The notes: generated by a model from the letters alone, not told the origin. Counted from the first letter of the stretch, positions 52,026 to 61,008 are shown. The stretch: DNA of 64,000 bases from Anaerolineales bacterium UBA6055 (GCA_002428985.1 DIYL01000013.1:268758-332757); one strand, 5' to 3'. Numbers and translations are program-made.

Positions 52026-53585
52026 ATGCAACTGCTTCAACGCATCTCTAAAGGTATTATGCAAAACAGCAATACAACATGGAAACCAAGTCCCAAAATT
52101 TACGAAATCAATACATGGGTATGGTTAAACCAACTCAGCCAAGATTATAACGAGACCATCACGCTAGCCAATGTGCCAGATGATGAAATCAAAAAACTCG
52201 CAAGTTATCGCTTTGATGCCATCTGGATGATGGGAGTATGGCATCGTGGTGAAGCAACACGAGATAGCGCACTCAACTACATTCATGAATATGAAGGCGC
52301 ATTACCCGACATTACTCAGGATGATGTATCAGGATCAGCGTATGCCATTGGTGGTTATCACGTTGAACCGCATTTTGGTGGACGTGAAGGCTTAGCAACC
52401 CTACGTAAGCAACTCCAAAAATATAATATGAAACTCATTTTGGATTACGTCCCGAATCATGTCTCAACTGATCACCCATGGATTTATGCGCATCCTGACT
52501 ATTTCATACAAGGCACACAAGAAGAAGGCGATCACGATTCGATTGACTTTTTCCATATAGACACTGCTGATGGTCAAGGCGCAGTCGTTGCCCGAGGACG
52601 CGATCCGTATTTCCCACCATGGATTGATACGACACAATTTAACGCATTCAGTCCAGCACTAAGGCAAGCGACAATCGATACACTGATCGACATCGGTAAC
52701 CAATGTGACGGTGTGCGCTGTGACATGGCGATGTTGATGATGAACCATATTTTCCAGAAAACTTGGGGCGAACGCGCAGGCGATGTTCCCGAAATCGATT
52801 TCTGGAATGAAGTCATCCCAGCCGTCCGTCAACAGCATACAGATATGTTGTTTATGGCAGAGGTCTACTGGGATTTAGAACATGAGCTCCAACAACAGGG
52901 GTTTGATTATACCTACGACAAAACACTCTATGACCGTATGGTAAATAGTGAAGTCGGGGAAATTAAGGCGCATCTAACAGCTGACCTATCCTATCTCAAA
53001 GCGAATGTGCGTTTTATCGAGAATCATGATGAACCACGTGCGATGGATACCTTCGGGCTAGAGCGTCAACGTCCGGCAGCAACTATGATATCAACCTTGC
53101 CCGGTGCAACACTTCTACATGATGGGCAATTCCATGGTCGACGCGTTAAGCTACCTGTGCAGATTAATCGTCAGCCCGACGAAACCAATCACCCAATCCT
53201 TGAGCAGTTTTATAAACGTCTGCTCATGGAAAGTAGTGATCCGATTTACAAAGATGGCACATGGACGATGCTAGAGACGCAACCCGCATTTGATAGCAAC
53301 CTCAATCATCACAATTTGATTGCGTATAGCTGGCATGATGCCGATGAATATCGCTTAATCGTCGTCAACTTCACTCATGAGTGGTCACATTGTAAACTGA
53401 GTTTGTCCCATTGGGATAAGTTAGTCAATTACGACTGGCGTTTATATGATGTGCTTAGTGAGAGCTACACCTATCGCGAAGGTGATCGTCTATTAGATGA
53501 CGGATTACTCGTAGATGTTGCTCCTTACGGCGCTCATATTTATCAGTTTAGCCAATTACGTCGTGTTTCGCGCAGACGACGTTAA
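52026..53585 (+). CDS. Alpha-amylase family GH13-like protein (cytoplasmic)
   Basis: A 519-residue glycoside hydrolase-13-related protein without a signal peptide. It starts KIYEINTWVWLNQLS and has DAIWMMGVWHRG, ILDYVPNHVSTDHPW (138-152), the nucleophile-position D233 in GVRCDMAML, E279 in MAEVYWD and D335 in FIENHDEPRA. This pattern is typical of cytosolic 'alpha-amylase family' proteins of unknown specificity in bacteria; glucan phosphorylase, trehalose-related or sucrose enzymes remain possible. The start may be 52026 or ATG 52059 (AAAGG upstream). The next gene is a membrane protein. Confidence 0.88.
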   Translation: MQLLQRISKGIMQNSNTTWKPSPKIYEINTWVWLNQLSQDYNETITLANVPDDEIKKLASYRFDAIWMMGVWHRGEATRDSALNYIHEYEGALPDITQDDVSGSAYAIGGYHVEPHFGGREGLATLRKQLQKYNMKLILDYVPNHVSTDHPWIYAHPDYFIQGTQEEGDHDSIDFFHIDTADGQGAVVARGRDPYFPPWIDTTQFNAFSPALRQATIDTLIDIGNQCDGVRCDMAMLMMNHIFQKTWGERAGDVPEIDFWNEVIPAVRQQHTDMLFMAEVYWDLEHELQQQGFDYTYDKTLYDRMVNSEVGEIKAHLTADLSYLKANVRFIENHDEPRAMDTFGLERQRPAATMISTLPGATLLHDGQFHGRRVKLPVQINRQPDETNHPILEQFYKRLLMESSDPIYKDGTWTMLETQPAFDSNLNHHNLIAYSWHDADEYRLIVVNFTHEWSHCKLSLSHWDKLVNYDWRLYDVLSESYTYREGDRLLDDGLLVDVAPYGAHIYQFSQLRRVSRRRR

Positions 53586-53643
53586 ACACTAGCATCATGT
53601 CCACTGTTAGATTTTGTTTAGACACAATCGCTATACTATGAGC

Positions 53644-54099
53644 ATGATGTTTACCATACCACCCACAAATTATAAAACCCGCCTCATCATCATTGTGACT
53701 GGTATCACGGTGTTGTTGTGGTCGGGGCTTGAAGATAATAATGCTGTCGCCGTAAGTCTACTGGGTTGGGTAGTCGCGACATTAAGTGTGGTTATCTTCA
53801 TCATGTCAAATATGGGCGGACAACATTTTACACAAACTAGTTTGCTCAAAATCAGCCCATTAATTGGCGCGATTATTGGTGCAGCGGCAACATTAGTCAC
53901 CGTTTTATTGATGCTGTTCAAAAACGTGCGTCATGCGCATGTTTTCCCTGATTATCCCCCTCAAATGATGCTCGATACTCTGACACGGCTCCCTTTCTGG
54001 GCAGTCAGTGGTAGCTTTCTTTTGTTCGGGATCATCTTATTTTGGACAATGCGACCTATAGAATCTGATGACAAAGGGGACATTAAATCCACAGATTAG
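53644..54099 (+). CDS. Small membrane protein of unknown function
   Basis: A protein of 151 residues with four hydrophobic segments (TRLIIIVTGITVLLW, LGWVVATLSVVIFIMS, PLIGAIIGAAATLVTVLLML and FWAVSGSFLLFGIILFW). A TATACT hexamer lies at 53632-53637, so transcription would begin about at ATG 53644, making it possibly leaderless; ATGs at 53638 and 53647 are alternatives. No known family recognised. It ends 50 bases before glpK and lies on the same strand. Confidence 0.65.
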   Translation: MMFTIPPTNYKTRLIIIVTGITVLLWSGLEDNNAVAVSLLGWVVATLSVVIFIMSNMGGQHFTQTSLLKISPLIGAIIGAAATLVTVLLMLFKNVRHAHVFPDYPPQMMLDTLTRLPFWAVSGSFLLFGIILFWTMRPIESDDKGDIKSTD

Positions 54100-54149
54100 G
54101 TTAAAATACGTGACAACTTAGATAACTATTCATAAAAGGAAATGGTTAT

Positions 54150-55634
54150 ATGTCACGTTATATTCTTTCTTTCGATCAAGGGACAACTTCATCCCGTGCC
54201 ATCTTATTCGATCATGATGGCTCAGTCGTCAAAACATCACAACAAGAATTCACACAAATCTACCCGAAGCCAAGCTGGGTTGAACATAACTCGGATGAAA
54301 TTTGGCAGACGCAACTTAAGGTCGCACAAGATGTTGTGGACAATGCCGACGATATTGTGGCTATTGGTATTACCAACCAACGTGAAACAACCCTCATCTG
54401 GGATAAAACCACGGGGCAACCCATCCACAATGCGATAGTCTGGCAAGATCGGCGTACCGCTTCATTTTGTGATGAACTAAAAGCCGAGGGATTCGACAAA
54501 ACAATTCTTGAACACACAGGACTCGTTACCGATGCGTATTTTTCTGGTACTAAAGTCAAATGGTTACTCGATAATGTCGAGGGTGCACGCGAAAGAGCCG
54601 AAGCTGGTGAGCTCGCATTTGGCACAATAGATAGCTTCTTAGTCTGGAAATTGACAGGCGGACGTTTACATATCACTGATGTCAGTAATGCCGCCCGAAC
54701 CCTGTTATTCGACATCCATAAAAAAGAGTGGGCACAGCCAATTCTCGATCGTTTAAACATCCCTCGTGCAATCCTCCCAGATGTCGTACCGTGTAGTCAA
54801 GTTTATGGTGAAACTGATCCAGAGTACTTCGGTAGAGCCATCCCAATTGCAGGCATGGCAGGCGATCAACAAGCTGCAACATTTGGACAAGCTGCTTATA
54901 CACCGGGTATGACAAAGAATACATACGGTACGGGCTGTTTTATGCTGATGCAAACAGGCGATAAACCCACAGCCTCAAAGAACAATCTCCTGACCACAAT
55001 TGCATGGCAGGTCGCCGACCAAAATGTGCAATACGCGCTAGAGGGTAGTATTTTTATGGCAGGTGCTGCCGTCCAATGGTTGCGTGATGAATTACAAGTC
55101 ATCAGTACCGCTGCCGAAAGTGAAGCGGTTGCAACTAGTATTGATAGTTCCGATGGTGTTTTTGTCGTACCAGCATTTGTCGGACTCGGCGCACCGTACT
55201 GGGATCAATATGCACGTGGTGCAATTGTTGGTATGACCCGTGGTAGCGGTCGTGCGCATATCGTGCGTGCAACATTAGAATCAATCGCCTACCAAACCCG
55301 TGACGTGGTCTCTGCAATGATCGCAGACTCTGGTCTTGACCTAGGCACACTACGTGTAGATGGTGGTGCTGTAGCCAATGATTTCTTGATGCAATTCCAA
55401 GCCGACATCCTTGGTGTACCCGTTCAACGTCCAGCTGTTACAGAAACCACAGCACTCGGTGCAGCATATCTAGCGGGGCTCGCTACCGAATTCTGGGGAT
55501 CACAGGAAGAAATTGCAAAACAATGGCAAATCGAAAAGACATTCGAGCCAATCATGTCTGCTGATGAACGTGATACGATGTATTCCGGTTGGCAACGCGC
55601 GGTCGAACGCTCACAAGCTTGGGCAGAAGAATAA
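54150..55634 (+). CDS. glpK: Glycerol kinase
   Basis: A 494-residue FGGY-family kinase converting glycerol to sn-glycerol 3-phosphate with ATP. Length is close to the family standard (about 500). Visible blocks are FDQGTTSSRAILFDHDG (7-23), ITNQRETTLIWDKTTG (74-89) with QRETT glycerol-binding residues, WQDRRT, FGTIDSFLVWKLTGG, the ATP-binding NTYGTGCF and the GG motif DGGAVANDFLMQFQADILG. AAAGGAA precedes ATG. No glycerol transporter or glycerol-3-phosphate dehydrogenase is seen nearby. Confidence 0.97.
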   Translation: MSRYILSFDQGTTSSRAILFDHDGSVVKTSQQEFTQIYPKPSWVEHNSDEIWQTQLKVAQDVVDNADDIVAIGITNQRETTLIWDKTTGQPIHNAIVWQDRRTASFCDELKAEGFDKTILEHTGLVTDAYFSGTKVKWLLDNVEGARERAEAGELAFGTIDSFLVWKLTGGRLHITDVSNAARTLLFDIHKKEWAQPILDRLNIPRAILPDVVPCSQVYGETDPEYFGRAIPIAGMAGDQQAATFGQAAYTPGMTKNTYGTGCFMLMQTGDKPTASKNNLLTTIAWQVADQNVQYALEGSIFMAGAAVQWLRDELQVISTAAESEAVATSIDSSDGVFVVPAFVGLGAPYWDQYARGAIVGMTRGSGRAHIVRATLESIAYQTRDVVSAMIADSGLDLGTLRVDGGAVANDFLMQFQADILGVPVQRPAVTETTALGAAYLAGLATEFWGSQEEIAKQWQIEKTFEPIMSADERDTMYSGWQRAVERSQAWAEE

Positions 55635-55640
55635 TCCATC

Positions 55641-56045
55641 ATGCCAATCGCATTCGTTGCGACGAGTTATAAACATCATGAAGCGATGGCAGATGTGCTC
55701 GATACATTGAGCCATCAGCTATCGTCTCATGGTTATACACCGCTGATTTTTGTACGCAAGTATACTTTCACACTCGACCAAACCACCGACATGATGCAAA
55801 CATCGTTTCGACATATTCGTGAATGTGATTTGTTCATTGCCGACTTAACCCACAAGGTTGTTGGTGTCGGGATTGAAGCTGGATACGCTGCTGCATATAA
55901 AAAACCAATCATTTACAGCCGCCATCAAACCGCAAAACAATCAACAACGATGACTGGGATTGCTCAGCACACGATTGTCTACCACCACATAGACGACCTC
56001 AACACCAAATTGGATAAAATTCTCATGCGTATCAGTACCGGATAA
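55641..56045 (+). CDS. Nucleoside 2-deoxyribosyltransferase-like protein
   Basis: A 134-residue Rossmann-like protein. MPIAFVATSYKHHEAM begins the fold, IRECDLFIADLTHKVVGVGI then EAGYAAAYKKPIIY is the typical nucleotide 2-deoxyribosyltransferase/DUF4406-like block, with the catalytic Glu in GIEAGYA. The family swaps bases or hydrolyses nucleosides. The substrate is unknown. It begins 6 bases after glpK, so it is cotranscribed with it. Confidence 0.82.
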   Translation: MPIAFVATSYKHHEAMADVLDTLSHQLSSHGYTPLIFVRKYTFTLDQTTDMMQTSFRHIRECDLFIADLTHKVVGVGIEAGYAAAYKKPIIYSRHQTAKQSTTMTGIAQHTIVYHHIDDLNTKLDKILMRISTG

Positions 56046-56084
56046 CATGACATTTGTTGATATGCACGTGAAAAAAAAGTGTCG

Positions 56085-56090
56085 TATAAT
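56085..56090 (+). promoter_or_regulatory. -10 box for the cyclic nucleotide-binding protein gene
   Basis: A perfect TATAAT (56085-56090) lies 42 bases before ATG 56133. I could not find a -35 match at the expected distance (the upstream bases are an A-run), so transcription may need an activator. Confidence 0.4.
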
Positions 56091-56132
56091 GATGCTAACT
56101 TATATTGCAATTCCAACCGGAAGAAATTGGTA

Positions 56133-56582
56133 ATGGAAGACTTACTCACAATTCTCAAGACTGTTGAGCTGTTCCGAGATTTAAGTGAGGAACAACTCAT
56201 AGAAATTAGCAAGATTAGTAAGAAAGAAATGTATTCTAAAGGCGATACGATCTGTAAACAGGGTGATACCGGTGATTCGATGTATGTTATCACGTCAGGA
56301 CAGGTCGAAATTAATGTACGTGATAATAGTGGCAACAGTTATTCGGCATTGTATCTTGGTGAAGGACAACTTGTTGGTGAAATGGCACTCGTCGACGAAG
56401 GGACACGTTCAGCCTCGGTTATTGGTGTTGAAGATGAGACAGTTGTCTACTCCATCCCGAATGACAAATTTACTGCGCTGTGTGTCGCAGATACAGCCAT
56501 CGGTTACATTATGATGCGCAATATTGCACAGGATTTATCCTTTAAATTGCGCCATCGAGATTTTGATCCTTCAGATACATAA
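56133..56582 (+). CDS. Cyclic nucleotide-binding (cNMP) domain protein
   Basis: A 149-residue protein consisting mainly of a CAP_ED/cNMP domain: VELFRDLSEEQLIEISKISK, then DTICKQGDTGDSMYVITSGQVEI with the GE-equivalent binding loop GEMALVDEGTRSASVIG (phosphate-binding Arg in TRSAS). There is no DNA-binding helix-turn-helix after it, so it is not a classic Crp regulator. I use ATG 56133 with GGAAG about 9 bases upstream. It may sense a cyclic nucleotide and act on a partner protein. Next gene follows after 8 bases. Confidence 0.88.
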   Translation: MEDLLTILKTVELFRDLSEEQLIEISKISKKEMYSKGDTICKQGDTGDSMYVITSGQVEINVRDNSGNSYSALYLGEGQLVGEMALVDEGTRSASVIGVEDETVVYSIPNDKFTALCVADTAIGYIMMRNIAQDLSFKLRHRDFDPSDT

Positions 56583-56590
56583 GAGGTGCT

Positions 56591-56806
56591 ATGATGATTT
56601 ATAAAGTTAGTTATGTGGTACAAAGCGGAGAATATCCGGGTAGCATCAAAAACGAAACTGACGAGCCCAAAGTAGGCGATCATGTTATGGTGGGGCCAGT
56701 GGAATGTGAAGTTGTTGAGATTCACCAGATCATGCCACCGCGTGGCGACTTCTTATTCCTGCATGCAACAGTTGTTCCACTCGAAACATTGGCAACCGAA
56801 GAGTAA
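56591..56806 (+). CDS. Small conserved-looking protein of unknown function
   Basis: A 71-residue, beta-rich acidic protein (MIYKVSYVVQSGEYPGSIKN, then GDHVMVGPVECEVVEIHQIM). GAGGTGCT precedes the ATG ATG start. It follows the cNMP gene by 8 bases and probably shares its transcript. Not a recognised domain. A terminator hairpin lies just after it. Confidence 0.65.
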   Translation: MMIYKVSYVVQSGEYPGSIKNETDEPKVGDHVMVGPVECEVVEIHQIMPPRGDFLFLHATVVPLETLATEE

Positions 56807-56811
56807 ACCAT

Positions 56812-56831
56812 GTGGGAGACCAACCTCCCAC
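56812..56831. terminator. Bidirectional terminator between convergent genes
   Basis: GTGGGAG/CTCCCAC, a perfect 7-bp stem with a 6-base loop (56812-56818 and 56825-56831), followed by TTTG on the plus strand. It sits in the 29 bases between the convergent 71-residue and MBL genes. Confidence 0.6.
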
Positions 56832-56835
56832 TTTG

Positions 56836-57594
56836 TTAAAATTCGAATTCGTCAAAATCCTTACAGAGGTAAATCGGGCCATCAAATGTTTCAGCAGCCT
56901 CTTCAACCAGTGGTTCTGGGTCTTGATTCCATACCTGATAGTGAATTAGGTATAATTCTTTCACGCCCGCTTGTGTTGCAATTTCCCCTGCCATACGTGC
57001 GGTACTATGCCCCGGTGGTGGGCCACCAGCTTCATGAATAAGAATGTCCGCCCCTTGAGCAATCTTAAGTACCCCTGGACATGGTTCTGTATCACAACTA
57101 TACGCCAAAATCTTGCCATTGTGCTTGTTCGTGATACGCATCCCAATAGTTGGAATAAAGTGCACAACAGGAAATGATCGAATTTCAAAATCGTCATTTT
57201 CTAGCAGAGGTGCATTATCACGTTGGCTGACCCGATAAAATGATACAGGGAAGAAATTAGGCCATTCTTGCCAACCATACATCTCCATGGTGTCTTCAAT
57301 ACGATTAATACAATGATGGATCCCATAAAAACGCATGGGAGCTTTCCGCCCAAGTTGCCACATGTGCATCATCATATTAGGCACACCTGCAACATGATCG
57401 GAATGAAAATGCGTCAAAATGATATCTTGCAGATTCTCGTCATTAATACCGAGGTTCTTGATTTTTCCCAGCGGGTTTGATCCCGCATCAACCAAAATAG
57501 GAGTGCCTCCATCGCCAATCAATAAGAAATGAGTATAATCATGATTGGCATCATTCACTGCCCCAGCTGACCCTAAAATAATTACGCGCGCCAT
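56836..57594 (-). CDS. MBL-fold hydrolase, ribonuclease Z-like
   Basis: A 252-residue metallo-beta-lactamase fold protein. VIILGSAGAV (4-13), DAGSNPLG, and LTHFHSDHVAGVPN (about 60-73) carry the HxHxDH metal site; a further histidine lies in FHFIPTIGMRI and ILIHEAGG/HSTARMAGEIA near 180-200. This is the arrangement of RNase Z-like and arylsulfatase-type MBL enzymes; the flexible arm of true tRNase Z is not obvious. The substrate is unknown. AAAGG precedes ATG. Confidence 0.85.
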   Translation of the reverse strand: MARVIILGSAGAVNDANHDYTHFLLIGDGGTPILVDAGSNPLGKIKNLGINDENLQDIILTHFHSDHVAGVPNMMMHMWQLGRKAPMRFYGIHHCINRIEDTMEMYGWQEWPNFFPVSFYRVSQRDNAPLLENDDFEIRSFPVVHFIPTIGMRITNKHNGKILAYSCDTEPCPGVLKIAQGADILIHEAGGPPPGHSTARMAGEIATQAGVKELYLIHYQVWNQDPEPLVEEAAETFDGPIYLCKDFDEFEF

Positions 57595-57751
57595 ACAATA
57601 GCCTTTAATTCCGAATAATTACATAATGCTCACTCCATTATACGCAGTTTCAACATTTTATGCTGTATATATTTGTATGGGTACAGAGAACTCTAACCAG
57701 AGGTTACATTTTGTTTGAATTTTCTATCTTAATTTCTACTTTAAAACAAAA

Positions 57752-57773
57752 TACAGGGCACACATGTACCCTG
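57752..57773 (-). terminator. Terminator of the ABC exporter operon
   Basis: On the minus strand CAGGGTAC/GTGCCCTG (8 bp including one G-U pair, loop ATGT) spans 57754-57773 and is followed by TATTTTGTTTT. It lies 26 bases after the ABC permease stop. Confidence 0.7.
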
Positions 57774-57799
57774 CATTTATGTAAGTAAATCGCATTAGT

Positions 57800-59341
57800 C
57801 TATAGAGCAGCAACAACCATTAATGGTGTCAAGAAAACCTCTAAGACAGCCGCTAATACTAACCCCGGCACAACTAGTGTAATCCAGAGCTTTACGGTAT
57901 CGCCAAATGCCATCGTCCAAGCACGCCCCACTGTTTGTCCTTTCGGTGGCTTCGTCATAACAACGCCTAAACGAAATGCGAGTACGGTAGCTAACAGAAT
58001 CACGGGAATTTCGACAACGCCATGTGGGAGCAGCGCAGCAAGGAATATGGATATATCGAACCCAGCAATCACAAACTGACTCAAGACATATCCTAAAATC
58101 GCATAGACAATTGGGGTTAAGATGAGTGGAGCGACACCGAAGCTAAACATGCCAAGCAATGTAGCAGCGATCAACACACGGGCATTCTGCCAAATGACAA
58201 ATCGAACTAATGATACTTGTTGATTACCAACGGTTCCGAAAAAATTATCAAACAAATCCTCAGTCGTGTTATAGGCATCTATATCAGACGTGTCCTGTGT
58301 CAATGGCAGTTGCCATTCAGGTTGTAAGCCAATCCCATAACCTCCGATAAAGGCAATTGTGAATACCATTACTGTAATCAATGCTTGAGTTTTGAGCTTA
58401 CTAAGACTATAAGCAGTTCCACGAATATACCAATGAACAATATTCCGTGCAGGCGTTCCATCATCATCAACGGCCACAATCCATGTCCAGATATTTTTGA
58501 TGGTATTTCGTAAATTAAGCGAATCAATTGTGCGCCCTAGTAATTCTTCACGGTTGAAAATACTGTTACCAATCCGTAGCAGTAACATCACCACAATGAA
58601 CATACCAAGAATGATCGCCCATAATGCACCAATCCCACTTGGAGAATCTGCATCAGGAGCAATAAACATGATAAAGCTCTCGCCATTAATAATCAGAGCC
58701 ATCGGGATAATAATGAAGCTCGCAAGCAAATTGGCAGCGCGAGTACTGGTTGTCTGACTAGAAACCACAACAGCTCCAGTCACCATTACCAATGCCTGTA
58801 CAATTGTGAGCAAGAAAATTTGCAAAATCAGGGCAGGTTCAGGTCGCCATTGGAGTTGACCACCAAGCAATGTTATCAAATAAACTGCCATACCACCAAA
58901 GCTAGCAATCAAAGGTGGAATCATGGCGGACAGAGTCTTGCCAATATACAGTTCAGTATTCGTAAGCGGTGTACTCAGTAACGGCTCGAGGCTACGACGT
59001 TCTTTCTCACCGACAAAGGTTTCAAGTGCAATAACAAGTGAAATTGAAATCGGGAAGAAGCCAACAATCATCAACAAAAACGGAATCAAGCGATCACCAA
59101 TGAGTTCTGCACCGAAATCTTGCAAGAAGTTCGAAAAACGACCTGCGACATCTTGCGCCAAGAACGGGAAAAAGAACGTTAGAATGATGATCGGTGCGAT
59201 GATACGCCAATCACGAAAGCTATCACGGACTTCACGACGTGTAATAATCAACGCATTGCTCAATGTTGTGAATACACTGCTTGATGATGATTTAGGTTTT
59301 TCATTCATCATATCTGTGTTGGACTGAGCTGTACTAGTCAT
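57800..59341 (-). CDS. ABC-2 type transporter permease
   Basis: A 513-residue permease with about 10-12 membrane segments. The N-terminus is a soluble 25-residue stretch, then FFPFLAQDVAGRF..., a large middle loop with SLEPLLSTPLTNTELYIGKT (about 145-164), a typical ABC-2/NatB block that couples to the ATPase, and a C-terminal membrane half with YGIGLQPEWQLPLTQ loop. It pairs with the ATPase upstream (8-base overlap). I use ATG 59341 with GGAGGGGG upstream; 59362 is an alternative. Likely a Na+, lipid or drug exporter; substrate unknown. Confidence 0.87.
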   Translation of the reverse strand: MTSTAQSNTDMMNEKPKSSSSSVFTTLSNALIITRREVRDSFRDWRIIAPIIILTFFFPFLAQDVAGRFSNFLQDFGAELIGDRLIPFLLMIVGFFPISISLVIALETFVGEKERRSLEPLLSTPLTNTELYIGKTLSAMIPPLIASFGGMAVYLITLLGGQLQWRPEPALILQIFLLTIVQALVMVTGAVVVSSQTTSTRAANLLASFIIIPMALIINGESFIMFIAPDADSPSGIGALWAIILGMFIVVMLLLRIGNSIFNREELLGRTIDSLNLRNTIKNIWTWIVAVDDDGTPARNIVHWYIRGTAYSLSKLKTQALITVMVFTIAFIGGYGIGLQPEWQLPLTQDTSDIDAYNTTEDLFDNFFGTVGNQQVSLVRFVIWQNARVLIAATLLGMFSFGVAPLILTPIVYAILGYVLSQFVIAGFDISIFLAALLPHGVVEIPVILLATVLAFRLGVVMTKPPKGQTVGRAWTMAFGDTVKLWITLVVPGLVLAAVLEVFLTPLMVVAAL

Positions 59342-60275
59342 TTTGTTCCCCCTCCGCTTCATCTTCTTTTACAGCTTGTAAGTAAATGTCTTCTAGTGAC
59401 TTATTAACAGATGCCAATGTCACGACTTCCACACCCATTCCAACAAGCCGATTTAATACCTGTGGATTGGTTTGATGTGGATCATCCACAGTAAAGCGTA
59501 TCCAGTTCATACCTACCGATTCAATATCGACCATCTCACCCAAATCATCTGCGAGTCCATTTAGCTCACCATTAACCTGTAATTCCATCATTTGTTGCCC
59601 CACAAACGATTGCGCGAGCTCCTCAAATGTTCCTTGTGCAACAAGTTTGCCATGTCGAATAATTGCAATGCGATCAGCTAATAATTGAGCTTCTGTCAGA
59701 TTATGTGTGGTAATCAGAAAGGTACGATGTTCATCACGTTGTAGTTCGATTATTGCATCGCGCACCAATTTCGCACTTAATGGATCCATTGCAGATGTTG
59801 GTTCATCAAGCAATAGGACAGGTGGATTGTGCAACATCGCACGTACCAAGGCCAATTTTTGCTTCATACCTTTAGAGAATTCGCCAAGGCGTTTGTTAAG
59901 CGCATCACCAAGACCAAAACGATCCATCAAATTTTTGGAACGTTCTTTGCGGACATGCGCAGGCAAACGGTATATTCGCCCAAAAAAATCAAGATATTCC
60001 ATACCTTGCATTCGCTCATAAAGACCATGTTGTTCAGTCAATACACCAACCCTAGAACGCACCTGTTCGGGTTGGTCAATTACGCTATATCCATCGATTT
60101 TTGCCCACCCCGATGATGGTGTTAGGATAGATGTCATCATGCGTACAGTTGTTGTTTTACCAGCACCATTCGGACCTAACATCGCCATCACTTCACCCGG
60201 TTCAACCTTTAAGTTAAGGTGATCCACTGCACGGAAGTCGCCAAACTCTTTCGTTAATTCATGCGTTTCTATCAT
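59334..60275 (-). CDS. ABC transporter ATP-binding protein (NatA/CcmA-like)
   Basis: A 313-residue ATPase of the ABC-2/DrrA/NatA group. Walker A is GPNGAGKTT (34-42), the signature is EFSKGMKQKLA in place of LSGGQ (as in NatA), Walker B is VLLLDEPTSAMDP, and the H-loop is in LITTHNL. Residues after about 220 form the C-terminal extension typical of this subgroup. It energises the permease encoded immediately downstream. GTGAG precedes ATG. Promoter at 60312-60339. Confidence 0.93.
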   Translation of the reverse strand: MIETHELTKEFGDFRAVDHLNLKVEPGEVMAMLGPNGAGKTTTVRMMTSILTPSSGWAKIDGYSVIDQPEQVRSRVGVLTEQHGLYERMQGMEYLDFFGRIYRLPAHVRKERSKNLMDRFGLGDALNKRLGEFSKGMKQKLALVRAMLHNPPVLLLDEPTSAMDPLSAKLVRDAIIELQRDEHRTFLITTHNLTEAQLLADRIAIIRHGKLVAQGTFEELAQSFVGQQMMELQVNGELNGLADDLGEMVDIESVGMNWIRFTVDDPHQTNPQVLNRLVGMGVEVVTLASVNKSLEDIYLQAVKEDEAEGEQND

Positions 60276-60311
60276 CGCTCACTCACCACTACTTAAATGA
60301 CTTATACTTTC

Positions 60312-60339
60312 AATATATCGAATTTCTATGTATTGTCAA
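60312..60339 (-). promoter_or_regulatory. Promoter of the ABC exporter operon
   Basis: On the minus strand a perfect TTGACA (60334-60339) and TATATT (60312-60317, 5/6) are spaced 16 bases apart, 36 bases before the ATPase ATG at 60275. Confidence 0.65.
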
Positions 60340-60370
60340 CATAGGTATCTTAATGCTTCTTTATTTTAGT

Positions 60371-60398
60371 ACTTTAGTATGCCATGCCATACTAAAGT
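60371..60398. repeat. 28-base inverted repeat upstream of the ABC exporter promoter
   Basis: ACTTTAGTATG-CCATGC-CATACTAAAGT, two perfect 11-base arms (60371-60381, 60388-60398). It lies about 32 bases upstream of the -35 box of the leftward exporter promoter, where a regulator could bind. It has no adjoining T-run, so a terminator role is less likely. Confidence 0.6.
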
Positions 60399-60513
60399 CG
60401 TTTACCATGCCCAACCTCACTCTATCAGATTTCTGCAACAAGCAGATAAGAATTTATATCAATTTCTGACAAGTAGTCGAGCAAGTCTTAAGCAATAAAA
60501 CTTAATTTTATGT

Positions 60514-60543
60514 TATAATATGGTTAGTTTATCGTATGATAAA
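60514..60543 (+). promoter_or_regulatory. Extended -10 promoter and dyad before the stand-alone receiver gene
   Basis: TGTTATAAT (TATAAT at 60514-60519) is an extended -10 motif with no clear -35. Just downstream TTTATC-GTAT-GATAAA (60528-60543) is a perfect 6-bp dyad in the 5' untranslated region, which may be an operator or a small hairpin. Confidence 0.45.
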
Positions 60544-60571
60544 TTCGTTATCATAGAGAAAGTCATTTAAC

Positions 60572-60943
60572 ATGCAGAAAGTACTCTATATAGAAGACAG
60601 TGCTATCAATACCTATATTGTCAAAAAGATCATTAGCGATCTTGGGTATCAGATGATTACGGCATACGACGGTGCAGAAGGCATCACACAGGCGGAAAAA
60701 ATAACACCAGATCTCATTCTTATTGATCTTGTATTGCCCGATATTCATGGTGTAGATGTTGCCAAACATCTGCGGTCATTAGACACATTCAAAACCACAC
60801 CAATCATAGCATTAACCGCCACCGAATCACCCGCCATGAAAGAAGAGTGTCTCGCAGCAGGGTTTAACGATTACCTCGAAAAACCAGTGAGCAAGACCCG
60901 ACTCATCACTACCATTGAGAAGTTCATGGGTATCTCCGTATAA
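60572..60943 (+). CDS. Stand-alone response regulator receiver protein
   Basis: A 123-residue CheY-like receiver: YIEDSAINTY (acidic pocket E/D), phospho-acceptor D in LILIDLVLPDIHG (about 52), T in ALTATE and K in LEKPVSKTRL. No output domain. A terminator follows at 60972-61008. No kinase nearby. It resembles the second receiver gene (45927) only at family level. Confidence 0.92.
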   Translation: MQKVLYIEDSAINTYIVKKIISDLGYQMITAYDGAEGITQAEKITPDLILIDLVLPDIHGVDVAKHLRSLDTFKTTPIIALTATESPAMKEECLAAGFNDYLEKPVSKTRLITTIEKFMGISV

Positions 60944-60971
60944 TCCAATTTGAAAACTGCATATAATAAAC

Positions 60972-61008
60972 ACAGGCAGAACAATCTTGTTCTGTCCTGT
61001 TTGTTTTT
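60972..61008 (+). terminator. Terminator after the receiver gene
   Basis: CAGG-C-AGAACA/TGTTCT-GT-CCTG, a stem of 10 pairs with a small internal asymmetry and an ATCT loop, is followed by TTTGTTTTT. Located 29 bases after the stop. Confidence 0.75.
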
